Position numbers and translations under genes: made by a program
Shown: in pieces, positions 1 to 5,981 of the stretch
Layout of the letters: the number at the start of each line of letters is the position of its first letter
How positions within the stretch are numbered: position 1 is the stretch's first letter
The notes under the pieces: generated by a model
Database searches by the model: none
What the model saw: the letters and a program-made list of their open reading frames with translations, nothing else
What the model was told of the DNA's origin: nothing
NCBI GenBank assembly: GCA_021788685.1
Contig: JAJYKH010000131.1
Span: 1 to 7,393 of the forward strand
Direction of reading: 5' to 3'
Origin: Deltaproteobacteria bacterium
Lineage (GTDB): Bacteria > Desulfobacterota > Desulfobulbia > Desulfobulbales > UBA5123
DNA length: 7,393 nucleotides

Positions 1-392
1 CGGAGCATTGGGGCCAGGTCCATCCCCACCGCGAGGCAGAACCGATGCTCACGGCCGGTGGTCACCCGGCGGCAGACGCAGGGGATGCGGATGATGGAGC
101 CCACCCGGGCCAGGATGGCTTCCGCGCCTTCGAGCGGCACGATCTGGCCGAAATGGGTTTTCTTGAGATGGCGGGTGAGGCGGGGGGCGACGAGCAGGCG
201 ATAGATCCAGGGGGCGCGGCGCTGCCAGGCGGCGGCCCGGGCCGTCCCCTCGGCCAGGCTGCGGCGGAAGCCCGCCAGGAACCGGCGGAGGTTCCGCTCC
301 GAGTTGACCCGGCGGAACATGGCCTCCGAGTAGTTGGCCATGTTCTCGTACCACTTCTTCCCTTCGCCGTGGAGGGTGCAGAACTCGCACAT
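1..392 (-). CDS. Cysteine-rich MCEFC-type protein, putative metal/Fe-S binding (partial, 3' end outside window)
   Basis: I read 130 residues from an ATG at 392-390; the C-terminus lies beyond the window edge. The protein opens with MCEFCTLHGEGKKWYENM, so a CxxC pair sits at residues 2 and 5, followed by a conserved-looking HGEGKKWY block. A basic, Arg-rich middle follows (about 27-80), then VPLEGAEAIL and a second cysteine group, IPCVCRR (Cys105, Cys107), with Cys119 further on. The spaced cysteines suggest an iron-sulfur or zinc site, but no classical ferredoxin spacing is complete in the visible part. From memory, proteins starting MCEFC..HGEGKKWY occur in anaerobic deltaproteobacteria as uncharacterised or ferredoxin-like proteins. 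No other in-frame start exists upstream, and no Shine-Dalgarno is visible; a heptad repeat ends 10 nt before the start. Function is unknown. It reads in the same direction as the glgC pair but is separated from it by the repeat. Confidence 0.72.
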   Translation of the reverse strand, partial: MCEFCTLHGEGKKWYENMANYSEAMFRRVNSERNLRRFLAGFRRSLAEGTARAAAWQRRAPWIYRLLVAPRLTRHLKKTHFGQIVPLEGAEAILARVGSIIRIPCVCRRVTTGREHRFCLAVGMDLAPML

Positions 393-402
393 GGAGGAAC
401 CC

Positions 403-499
403 AGTGAAGAGTGATGAGTGAAAAGTGAAGAGTGAAAAACTTGGCCTGCGGCCTAACCCGACCTATGGCTCTCATTCTTCACTCTTCACTCTTCATTCT
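403..499. repeat. Heptanucleotide tandem repeat arranged as a large inverted repeat
   Basis: On the plus strand 403-437 is five in-phase copies of a 7-mer, AGTGAAR (AGTGAAG, AGTGATG, AGTGAAA, AGTGAAG, AGTGAAA). On the opposite strand 497-470 holds four more copies (AATGAAG, AGTGAAG, AGTGAAG, AATGAGA). The arms are separated by about 32 nt (438-469) containing ggcctgcggcc. Paired in register they give an interrupted stem of about 28 bp, with most heptads matching at 5-7 of 7 positions. The array begins directly after the glgC stop codon (TAG at 500-498) and ends 10 nt before the start of the MCEFC gene. It is less GC-rich than its surroundings. It resembles short tandemly repeated intergenic elements (REP/STRR-like). 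It could be an mRNA-stabilising or terminating hairpin, or a dispersed repeat; the window does not decide. Confidence 0.85.
434..456 (-). terminator. Weak intrinsic-terminator-like hairpin in the repeat loop
   Basis: Read on the minus strand downstream of glgC, the loop of the large repeat contains GGCC-GCA-GGCC. It is flanked by TT and AA that can extend the stem past a bulged A, and followed by AAGTTTTTC. A four to six base-pair GC stem with a short U tract is a minimal terminator and could act together with the larger heptad stem. The short stem makes this tentative. Confidence 0.3.
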
Positions 500-1760
500 A
501 AACCGTCTCTCCGGTCCCGATCTCCTGCCCCGGGAAATCCGCCGGCTGGCGGTAGGGGTTGACGACGCAGTTGCGGCCGATGATGGTCTGTGCCGGGATG
601 ACCGATCCCTTGCCAATCAGGGTGATGCCGGTGTAGAGGTGCTTCGGGAACTCCCGGTTGGGGGTCTTCTTGTCCTCGCCGCGGCCGACCACCGCCCCTC
701 TTCCCACCCGGACCCGCTTGTCGAGGATGGCGAGATCGACCACCGCCCCTTCCTCGACGATGCAGTCGTCGAACAGGATGGCGTCCTTGACCTTGGCCCC
801 CGGCCCGATGCGGACCCCCGGCGACAGCACCGACCTCACCACCTCGCCTTCGATGATGCAGCCGGCGGCGATCATGGAATTCTCCACCCGGGAGCCGGCC
901 TGGAAGCGGACCGGGCAGCGGTCGGCCAGGGGGCTGCTCGCCTCCACGTTGGGCCGGATCCCCCACGCCTCGGGGGAGATGACCGGCTCGTCGCCCAGGA
1001 GGTCCATGTGGGCCTCCCAGTACGCCTGGATGGTGCCCACGTCCCGCCAGTAGCCCTGGAACGGATAGGCGAAGACCCGGTCCTTCTCGATGGCCCGGGG
1101 GATGATGTGATGGCCGAAGTCCACCTCCTCCCGGTTCTTGGTGAGGACCTCGAGCAAGTACTCGGTATCGAAGACGTAGATCCCCATGGAGGCGAGATCG
1201 CTCCGGGGCTTCTTCGGCTTTTCCTCCCATTCGACGATCTTCCCCTCCCCGTCGGTAATGGCGGTGCCGAACATGTGGAGCAGCTCCCGGGGGGCGATCA
1301 TCATGCCGATGGTCACGTCCGCCTGCTTGCGGCGGTGGAAGTCGAGCATGTCGTTCAGGTCCATCCGGTAGATGTGGTCGCCCGAGAGCAGCATGATCTC
1401 CTTGGTGGGATGGGACCGGATGAAATCCATGTTCTGGCGGACGGCGTCGGCCGTGCCCTTGTACCAGTCGGAATCCCTGGAGCCGGTGCGCGGGGGCAGG
1501 ATCTTCGCCCCCCGCCTGCGGCCGGTGAGGTCCCAGGCCTCGCCGGTGCCGATATGGCGCATGAGCGACAGCGGCTTGTACTGGGTGAGCACCCCCACCG
1601 TGGGGAAGCCGGCGCTCATGATGTTGCTCATGCTGAAGTCGATGATCCGGTAGAGGCCGGCAAAGGGCACCGCCGGTTTGGCCCGGGTCTGGACGAGGAC
1701 GTTCAGGCGGCTGCCGACGCCGCCCGCGAGCAGGAGGACCAGCGGCATGGTGTCGCTCAT
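498..1760 (-). CDS. glgC: Glucose-1-phosphate adenylyltransferase (ADP-glucose pyrophosphorylase), catalytic subunit
   Basis: A 420-residue enzyme making ADP-glucose and pyrophosphate from ATP and glucose-1-phosphate, the committed step of bacterial glycogen synthesis, in the cytoplasm. The N-terminal nucleotidyltransferase domain (about 1-250) carries LAGGVGSRL with Arg18, RAKPAV with Lys28, WYKGTADAV with Tyr100, SGDHIY with Asp128, EEKP with Lys181 and YWRDVGT with Asp240. These align with E. coli Arg32, Lys42, Tyr114, Asp142, Lys195 and Asp276, so the active site looks intact. The C-terminal part (about 280-410) has the hexapeptide-like spacing of a left-handed beta-helix. The residue matching the E. 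coli fructose-1,6-bisphosphate-linked Lys39 is Thr25, so activator choice may differ (inference). The start ATG overlaps the upstream gene's stop as ATGA and is preceded by GGGGGAG about 8 nt away. The stop lies at the edge of the heptad repeat. Confidence 0.94.
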   Translation of the reverse strand: MSDTMPLVLLLAGGVGSRLNVLVQTRAKPAVPFAGLYRIIDFSMSNIMSAGFPTVGVLTQYKPLSLMRHIGTGEAWDLTGRRRGAKILPPRTGSRDSDWYKGTADAVRQNMDFIRSHPTKEIMLLSGDHIYRMDLNDMLDFHRRKQADVTIGMMIAPRELLHMFGTAITDGEGKIVEWEEKPKKPRSDLASMGIYVFDTEYLLEVLTKNREEVDFGHHIIPRAIEKDRVFAYPFQGYWRDVGTIQAYWEAHMDLLGDEPVISPEAWGIRPNVEASSPLADRCPVRFQAGSRVENSMIAAGCIIEGEVVRSVLSPGVRIGPGAKVKDAILFDDCIVEEGAVVDLAILDKRVRVGRGAVVGRGEDKKTPNREFPKHLYTGITLIGKGSVIPAQTIIGRNCVVNPYRQPADFPGQEIGTGETV

Positions 1761-3019
1761 CGCACGATCTCCCCCGTCCTGATCCGTTTGCCGATCTTCT
1801 CCGGCTTGAGCGCCGGGTAAATGGTGCAGTCGGAGCCGATCACCGCGTCCTCCGGGATGATGTTGCTCCACCCCAGGACCGTGACCTCCTTGCCGCCCGG
1901 GGGGGCCTCTTCGCCGATCCGCGCCCCGGCGCCGATGACGTTGTTGACGTCGCTCACCACTTTCTCCAGCCGGGAGTTGCGGCCGATCCGGGTCTGGAAG
2001 AAGATCACCGAATCCTTCACCACCGCCCCCTTCTCCACCCGGACGCCGGGGAAGAGGATCGAATTCTCCACCCGGCCCTCCACCACGCAGCCGTTGTAGA
2101 CCAGGCTGTTCTGGATGAAAGCGCCGCTGCCCACCCGGAGCGGCTGGCAGTCCCGGATGTGGCGGTGCTCGAGGTTGGTGCGGATGCCCCATTCCTCGAT
2201 CTTCAGCCTGGGGGCGGGGCCCAGGAGATCCATGCTGGTCTGCCAGTATTCCTCCAGGGTGCGGGTGTATCCCCAATAGCCGTAGAACTTGTAGCCGTAG
2301 ATCCTCTTCCGCTCATGGAGGAGGCGGGGGATGATGTCGCGGCCGAACTCGAAGGAATCGTCCTCGGCGGCGTTGACCGCCAGCACCTCGGCCAGGACCT
2401 CCGGCCGGAAGCAGAAGATGGTCATCGAGGCCCAGCAGAACCTGGGCCGGGCCGGTTTCTCCTTGTAGCGGAGCACCCGGCCGCCGGTCTCGCCGTCCTC
2501 CTCGCCGACTTCCGCCACTCCGAACCGGTGGGCCTCGGTGATGGGCACCCGCAGGCAGGCGATGGTGAGGTCCGCCTCCTTGGCCCGGTGGTAGGCGATC
2601 AGGGGCCGGTAGTCCATCTGATAAACATGGTCGCCCGAGAGGACGAGCACCTCCCGGGGTTGATGAAGCGCCACGAAATCGAGGTTCTGATACACGGCAT
2701 CGGCCGAGCCGCGGTACCAGGCATTGGGACCGTATCCCTTCGAGGGTGGAAGGATCGAGACCCCCCGGTTCCGCCCCACCATGTCCCAGGAGGCGCCCGA
2801 GCCGATGTGGTTGATGAGGGAAAAGCTCCGGTACTGGGCCAGGATGGCCACCCGCTCGATCCCCGAGCTCATGAGGTTGCTCAAGGGGAAATCGATCACC
2901 CGGGCGAAACCGCCGAACGGCACCGCCGATTTGGGCCGGTAGCGGGTGAGAACATTGAGCTCGTCCACCCGGCCGCCGGCCAGGACCATGGCGATGGTTT
3001 TCGGTTTGAGCCGTTCCAT
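1757..3019 (-). CDS. GlgC-family protein with degenerate active site, probable non-catalytic (GlgD-like) subunit
   Basis: 420 residues, the same length and fold as the downstream GlgC: an N-terminal nucleotidyltransferase domain and a C-terminal beta-helix (about 290-400). Many landmarks remain: RPKSAVPF (Lys30), WYRGSADAV (Tyr102), SGDHVYQ (Asp130) and KEKP (Lys188). Two key positions are changed. The nucleotide loop GGxG[TS]RL reads GGRVDEL, so the catalytic Arg is Glu20 and the second loop glycine is Val18. The metal-site motif YWRDVGT reads YWGYTRT, so the Asp is Tyr251. The substrate motif ASMGIY reads ASMTIF (Thr200). In known families loss of these residues marks regulatory subunits (plant large subunit, Firmicutes GlgD); that role here is inference. 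It is a paralogue by resemblance, not a recent copy: the sequences are well diverged. The four-base ATGA overlap with glgC suggests coupled translation and similar dosage. No strong Shine-Dalgarno precedes the ATG (ACAGG lies very close). Confidence 0.88.
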   Translation of the reverse strand: MERLKPKTIAMVLAGGRVDELNVLTRYRPKSAVPFGGFARVIDFPLSNLMSSGIERVAILAQYRSFSLINHIGSGASWDMVGRNRGVSILPPSKGYGPNAWYRGSADAVYQNLDFVALHQPREVLVLSGDHVYQMDYRPLIAYHRAKEADLTIACLRVPITEAHRFGVAEVGEEDGETGGRVLRYKEKPARPRFCWASMTIFCFRPEVLAEVLAVNAAEDDSFEFGRDIIPRLLHERKRIYGYKFYGYWGYTRTLEEYWQTSMDLLGPAPRLKIEEWGIRTNLEHRHIRDCQPLRVGSGAFIQNSLVYNGCVVEGRVENSILFPGVRVEKGAVVKDSVIFFQTRIGRNSRLEKVVSDVNNVIGAGARIGEEAPPGGKEVTVLGWSNIIPEDAVIGSDCTIYPALKPEKIGKRIRTGEIVR

Positions 3020-3109
3020 AACCTGTCAGAATCGGGAAGGATTGAAGCCGGCTGGCTTGGCCGGGGGCAGAGACGGAACAGGGGGGGTAAAGGCTTTGCC
3101 CACTATAGT
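3020..3109 (-). promoter_or_regulatory. Putative promoter and leader of the glgC-like operon
   Basis: The 117-bp gap upstream of the GlgC-like gene contains the palindrome ACTATAGT (3102-3109), giving a minus-strand -10 box TATAGT at 3107-3102. No convincing -35 lies 16-18 nt upstream. Around the expected start point is an imperfect inverted repeat at 3085-3101, GGGTAAAG-G-CTTTGCCC (one G:T mismatch), which could be an operator or a hairpin at the transcript's 5' end. A run of seven G (3081-3087 on plus) overlaps it. The leader of about 75 nt also holds a small inverted repeat, AAGCC-GGCT-GGCTT (3045-3058). A promoter is plausible because the gap to the DHH gene is long for an operon. Confidence 0.4.
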
Positions 3110-3136
3110 ATGCAATGAACGGTGGCCCGTAAAGGA

Positions 3137-4159
3137 TTAAATGTGGCGGGTGATCAATTCCTTCAAGGTGTTGGTGGAGAAATCCGTCCCGCCCCCGGCC
3201 AGGTTCTTCAATGGGACCTCGGCCCGGGCCGCCTCGCGGTGGCCGCCCGCCGAGCCGGTCCCGGCGAAGGTCTTCTCCGCGAGCTTGCCTGCATCTTTCT
3301 TGTAGCCGTCGCACCGGAAGATCACCACCAGCCGCTCCCCGTGGATGCCGGAGACGAGCACCCAGTGGAGGCTGTGGACCTTGTTGAGAAAATCGGCGAT
3401 CAACACCAGGACGTCGGGGTTGCGGACCCGGCCCACGTGGGCGTACAGCCGGTTGTTGCTCACCCTCATCTCGCTGAGGGCGGTCTTGAAGTAGTTGAGC
3501 TCGGAAAGACGCAGCTCGGAGAGCTCGATCTTGCGGACCAGGTTCTGGTTGGCGATGTTGAACAGGTAGCGGAACTGGATGGCGTCCGCAAGGGTGGCCT
3601 GCTTCTCGAAGTTGCGGGTGTCCACCTTGATCGCATAGAAGAGAGCGGTGGCCAGGGCGACCGAAGGCTCGATCTCCGCCGCCCGCAGGTACTCGGCCAG
3701 CATGGAGGCGGTGGAGCCGTATTCGGGGCGGATGTCGATGTAGGCCGCATCCCAGCCGGTGGTCACCGGGTGGTGATCGATCACCGCGTCGAAGCCGATG
3801 CTCTCGAAGCTGGGGAGGTGAAGGGGCTGGGAGTCGATAAGAACCTTTTTGGTGAAATCCTTCACCCTGAGGTTGTTGAGGCGCTCGGCCGGAATCTTGA
3901 GCAGCTCAACCATGGCGAGATTGCTCAGCCGCCGGATCTCGTTCGGGTAGCCGATGGCCACGTATTTCACCCGGTAGCGGAGCAGCCGCTTCACGGCAAA
4001 CGCCCCGGCCAGGGCATCCGGGTCGGCGTTGATGACCACCAGGACCTCGTCGTCCTTGCCGAACTTCTCCCAAAACTCCTGCAGCCGCTCTTTGGCCGTT
4101 CTCTTCTTCCGAGAGCCCCTCAGCCGCAACCGGGCCTCGGAGCTGCGTCCATCCTTCAC
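3137..4159 (-). CDS. DHH/DHHA1-family phosphoesterase (NrnA-like), variant motif I
   Basis: 340 residues from a GTG at 4159-4157; the frame is open upstream but has no other start codon near, and GGAGAGG lies about 14 nt before the GTG. After a basic N-terminus (RLRLRGSRKKR) come the DHH motifs: motif I VVINADPDALAGAFA (Asp46, Asp48), motif II LIDSQ (Asp109), motif III FDAVIDHHPV (Asp128-His129-His130), motif IV KVDTRNF (Asp180), and a C-terminal DHHA1 glycine motif GSAGGHREAARA (302-312). The family hydrolyses phosphodiesters of short RNAs, pAp or cyclic dinucleotides with two Mn ions; which one here is unknown. Motif I is usually HxxPDxD; here the His position is Val42, so one metal ligand is absent or replaced, perhaps by Asn44. 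No membrane segments or CBS domains are visible. It is flanked by 110-bp and 117-bp gaps, so it may be its own transcription unit. Confidence 0.88.
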   Translation of the reverse strand: MKDGRSSEARLRLRGSRKKRTAKERLQEFWEKFGKDDEVLVVINADPDALAGAFAVKRLLRYRVKYVAIGYPNEIRRLSNLAMVELLKIPAERLNNLRVKDFTKKVLIDSQPLHLPSFESIGFDAVIDHHPVTTGWDAAYIDIRPEYGSTASMLAEYLRAAEIEPSVALATALFYAIKVDTRNFEKQATLADAIQFRYLFNIANQNLVRKIELSELRLSELNYFKTALSEMRVSNNRLYAHVGRVRNPDVLVLIADFLNKVHSLHWVLVSGIHGERLVVIFRCDGYKKDAGKLAEKTFAGTGSAGGHREAARAEVPLKNLAGGGTDFSTNTLKELITRHI

Positions 4160-4164
4160 GATGT

Positions 4165-4262
4165 TATCCCATCCCTCTCCGGGCCACGGGGACCCGAAGC
4201 AGCATTCCGTTGAAATCCGCTCAAAAGGGGCTAATTTACCATATTGCCAGGCGAAATGGCAA
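4165..4262 (-). promoter_or_regulatory. Putative promoter and inverted repeat between the DUF4445 and DHH genes
   Basis: A perfect inverted repeat TTGCCA-N7-TGGCAA (4244-4262) starts 8 nt after the DUF4445 stop codon. On the minus strand its TTGCCA (4262-4257) matches a -35 box at five of six positions and TAAATT lies 18 nt further on as a poor -10 (four of six). The repeat could therefore be an operator over the -35 region of the DHH gene. It has no U tract, so it is a poor terminator candidate. The local sequence is AT-richer than the flanking genes. GGAGAGG near 4180 may serve as ribosome binding site although it is somewhat far from the GTG. Confidence 0.33.
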
Positions 4263-4269
4263 GCACGGC

Positions 4270-5871
4270 CTACCGCTCGAAAACCGGGACCGACGGGAAC
4301 AGGCGGGGATCGGTGTGGGGAATGAACCGGGAGCCCGAGAAGCGGATCATGAATTCCTGGTTGACGTTGAGCTCGAGGTAGGTGATCCGCCGGACCACTT
4401 CCAGGCAGCGCTCGCGGGCCCGCCGGTCGAGGAGAGCCCGCTCCGCCCCGGCAAGCGAGCTGTTGCCCACCGGCCGGTAGACCGTTTCCGGCAGGTCGGG
4501 GAGCATGCCGAGCACGATGGCCTGGCGGGGGGCGATGTGGCGGCCGAAGGCGCCGGCGACGCATATCCGGTCCAGGTCCTCGAACCGGAGCCCCACCTGC
4601 CCGATGAGGGTGGTGAGAATGGCGTACATGGCGGCCTTGGAGCGCATGAGGGCGTCGAGGTCGGTCTGATGGAGGAGGACCGGCTGCCCGCCGGCTCCGG
4701 CCGCCGCTTCCGCCACCACGTAGGCCAGGCCGTCGGCGGTCTCGACCAGGCGGCTCCCCGGCCCCTCCGGGCGGAGCCTCCCCCGGAGGTCGATGACCCG
4801 GGCGAGATAGAGGCCCGCCACCAGGTCGATCATCCCCGAGCCGCAGATCCCTTGGGGCGGCGCGCCACCGATGGTGGTCCAGGACGGCTCGCCCGTGACC
4901 GGATCGACGGTCACGTGCTCGATGGCGCCGGGGCCGGCCCGCATGCCCATGCGGGCGACCCCGCCCTCCAGGGCCGGGCCGGCCGCCCCGGCGCAGGCGA
5001 TGAGCCATTCCCGGTTGCCCACCACCACCTCGGCGTTGGTGCCCACGTCGATGAGCATGGCGGTCTCCTCCTGCTCGTCGAGGCCGGTGGCCACGATCCC
5101 GGAAACGAGATCGCCGCCGAAGTAGCTGCCGACCCCCGGCATGAGCCAGACCACCGCCGCCGGGTGGAGACCCAGGCCCAGCTCGGCCGCCCGGCAGGGG
5201 CCGGGTCCGTTCACCAGGGGAATGTAGGGCTCGCGGATCAGGTGGTAGGGATCGAGCCGGAGGAAAAAATGGACCATGGTGGTGTTGCCCGAGACGGCCA
5301 GGGCCCGGATGTCGGCAGCGGCAAGCCCCGCCTGGTCCGCCAGCGCCCCGGCCAGCCGGTCCACCGAGCCGATCACGTCCTGGTGGAGGGAGGCGAGGCC
5401 CCCCGCGGAGGCCGCGAAATGGATGCGGGAGAGGATGTCCGCCCCGTGGCGCCCTTGGGCGTTCTCCTCGTGCCCCCGGGCGAGGACCTTCCCGGAGAGG
5501 CCGTCCACCAGGCTCGCTTCCAGGTAGGTGGTCCCCAGGTCGAGGGCCATGAGGGGCAGCAGCACCGGCGGGGGGGCCGGCAAGAAATCCGCCAGCTCCG
5601 GCCCGGTGGCGAGATCGTTCACCACCGCCGTCCCCTTGAAGCCGGCCAGCCGGAAACGGGCCGCTACCGGCCCCAGGAGCGGGAAGGGAACCCTGATTGG
5701 CCCGGGGAGCTCCGGTGCCAAGGCCCGGAGCAGCCGGTCGAGATCGCCCGTGTTGTCCTGCAGGCTGGGGGGCGGCGCCTGGACGGCGACCAGCCGGACC
5801 AGCGGCCCCGAAATTGACAAACGGCCTGTGGTGCTGTATGTGACTGAGTTTGTCTTTGATGGGGATTCCAT
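4270..5871 (-). CDS. RACE/RamA-like ASKHA protein (DUF4445 family) lacking the N-terminal [2Fe-2S] domain
   Basis: 533 residues from ATG at 5871-5869; a TTG two codons upstream is an alternative start. Known relatives (RamA, ACS-type activators) use ATP to drive reduction of inactive Co(II) corrinoid proteins. The typical order is [2Fe-2S] domain, linker, middle domain, ASKHA domain. Here residues 22-51 (PPPSLQDNTGDLDRLLRAL) match the linker that normally follows the ferredoxin. Next come ALDLGTTYLEASLVD (109-123), GADILSRI, SGNTTMVHFF (194-203), LIDVGTNAEVVVGN (273-286), GGAPPQGICGSGMIDL (335-350) and CVAGAFG (437-443), all DUF4445/ASKHA landmarks. The N-terminus has no cysteine before Cys226, so no cluster can be bound there. 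A promoter directly upstream leaves no room for a longer product. An external ferredoxin, or a role other than corrinoid reduction, would be needed. No corrinoid protein or methyltransferase lies in the window. Confidence 0.92.
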   Translation of the reverse strand: MESPSKTNSVTYSTTGRLSISGPLVRLVAVQAPPPSLQDNTGDLDRLLRALAPELPGPIRVPFPLLGPVAARFRLAGFKGTAVVNDLATGPELADFLPAPPPVLLPLMALDLGTTYLEASLVDGLSGKVLARGHEENAQGRHGADILSRIHFAASAGGLASLHQDVIGSVDRLAGALADQAGLAAADIRALAVSGNTTMVHFFLRLDPYHLIREPYIPLVNGPGPCRAAELGLGLHPAAVVWLMPGVGSYFGGDLVSGIVATGLDEQEETAMLIDVGTNAEVVVGNREWLIACAGAAGPALEGGVARMGMRAGPGAIEHVTVDPVTGEPSWTTIGGAPPQGICGSGMIDLVAGLYLARVIDLRGRLRPEGPGSRLVETADGLAYVVAEAAAGAGGQPVLLHQTDLDALMRSKAAMYAILTTLIGQVGLRFEDLDRICVAGAFGRHIAPRQAIVLGMLPDLPETVYRPVGNSSLAGAERALLDRRARERCLEVVRRITYLELNVNQEFMIRFSGSRFIPHTDPRLFPSVPVFER

Positions 5872-5891
5872 GCGCAACGTCCAAACCGGGA

Positions 5892-5920
5892 ACTATAGCA
5901 AAATTGGGCCGCCCTGACAA
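5892..5920 (-). promoter_or_regulatory. Sigma70-type promoter for the DUF4445 gene
   Basis: On the minus strand TTGTCA (5920-5915, five of six to consensus) is followed after exactly 17 nt by TATAGT (5897-5892), which also has an extended -10 TGC in front. Transcription would start near 5885, about 14 nt upstream of the ATG. This short leader supports the ATG/TTG start chosen and the absence of an N-terminal ferredoxin domain. The leader has no strong Shine-Dalgarno, only GGAC. Confidence 0.6.
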
Positions 5921-5957
5921 CGCGCCCCGGGAATGGGGTGCCCCCTGGCGGCTGCCG

Positions 5958-5966
5958 TGCTATAGT
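5958..5966 (+). promoter_or_regulatory. Extended -10 promoter element for lptF
   Basis: TGCTATAGT on the plus strand is the same nine bases as the opposing DUF4445 -10 region. A recognisable -35 is missing at 16-18 nt, which an extended -10 can tolerate. Expected initiation near 5973 leaves only about 9 nt before the lptF ATG at 5982, too short for a normal ribosome binding site. The gene may be translated from a near-leaderless message, or the true promoter may be further upstream. Confidence 0.42.
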
Positions 5967-5981
5967 GGAACGCGTTCAGTC

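Noticed and set aside
432..1820. A 462-codon open frame on the plus strand opposite glgC
   Set aside because: It is rich in Asp, His, Pro and Gly with no domain motifs, runs across the heptad repeat, and mirrors codon positions of the strong glgC frame. High GC makes such antisense frames common.
1761..2276. An N-terminal extension of the downstream GlgC
   Set aside because: It overlaps the coding sequence of the upstream GlgC-like protein in another frame and is Gly/Arg/His-rich; ATG at 1760 has a good ribosome site and gives the standard GlgC length.
498..3019. A recent tandem duplication of glgC
   Set aside because: The two proteins match mainly in motifs and are clearly diverged over most of their length, so the pair is old.
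2159..3118. A 319-codon plus-strand open frame opposite the GlgC-like gene
   Set aside because: Composition typical of an antisense shadow; no initiation signals and no family match.
4210..5817. A 535-codon open frame on the plus strand opposite the DUF4445 gene
   Set aside because: Same low-complexity composition with no recognisable motifs, while the minus strand encodes clear ASKHA landmarks.
4160..5920. A fusion of the DHH protein to a long N-terminal extension
   Set aside because: The DHH frame is open upstream through the DUF4445 gene, but there it is an Arg/Gly/Pro-rich shadow of the strong DUF4445 frame. The GTG at 4159 gives a normal-length protein.
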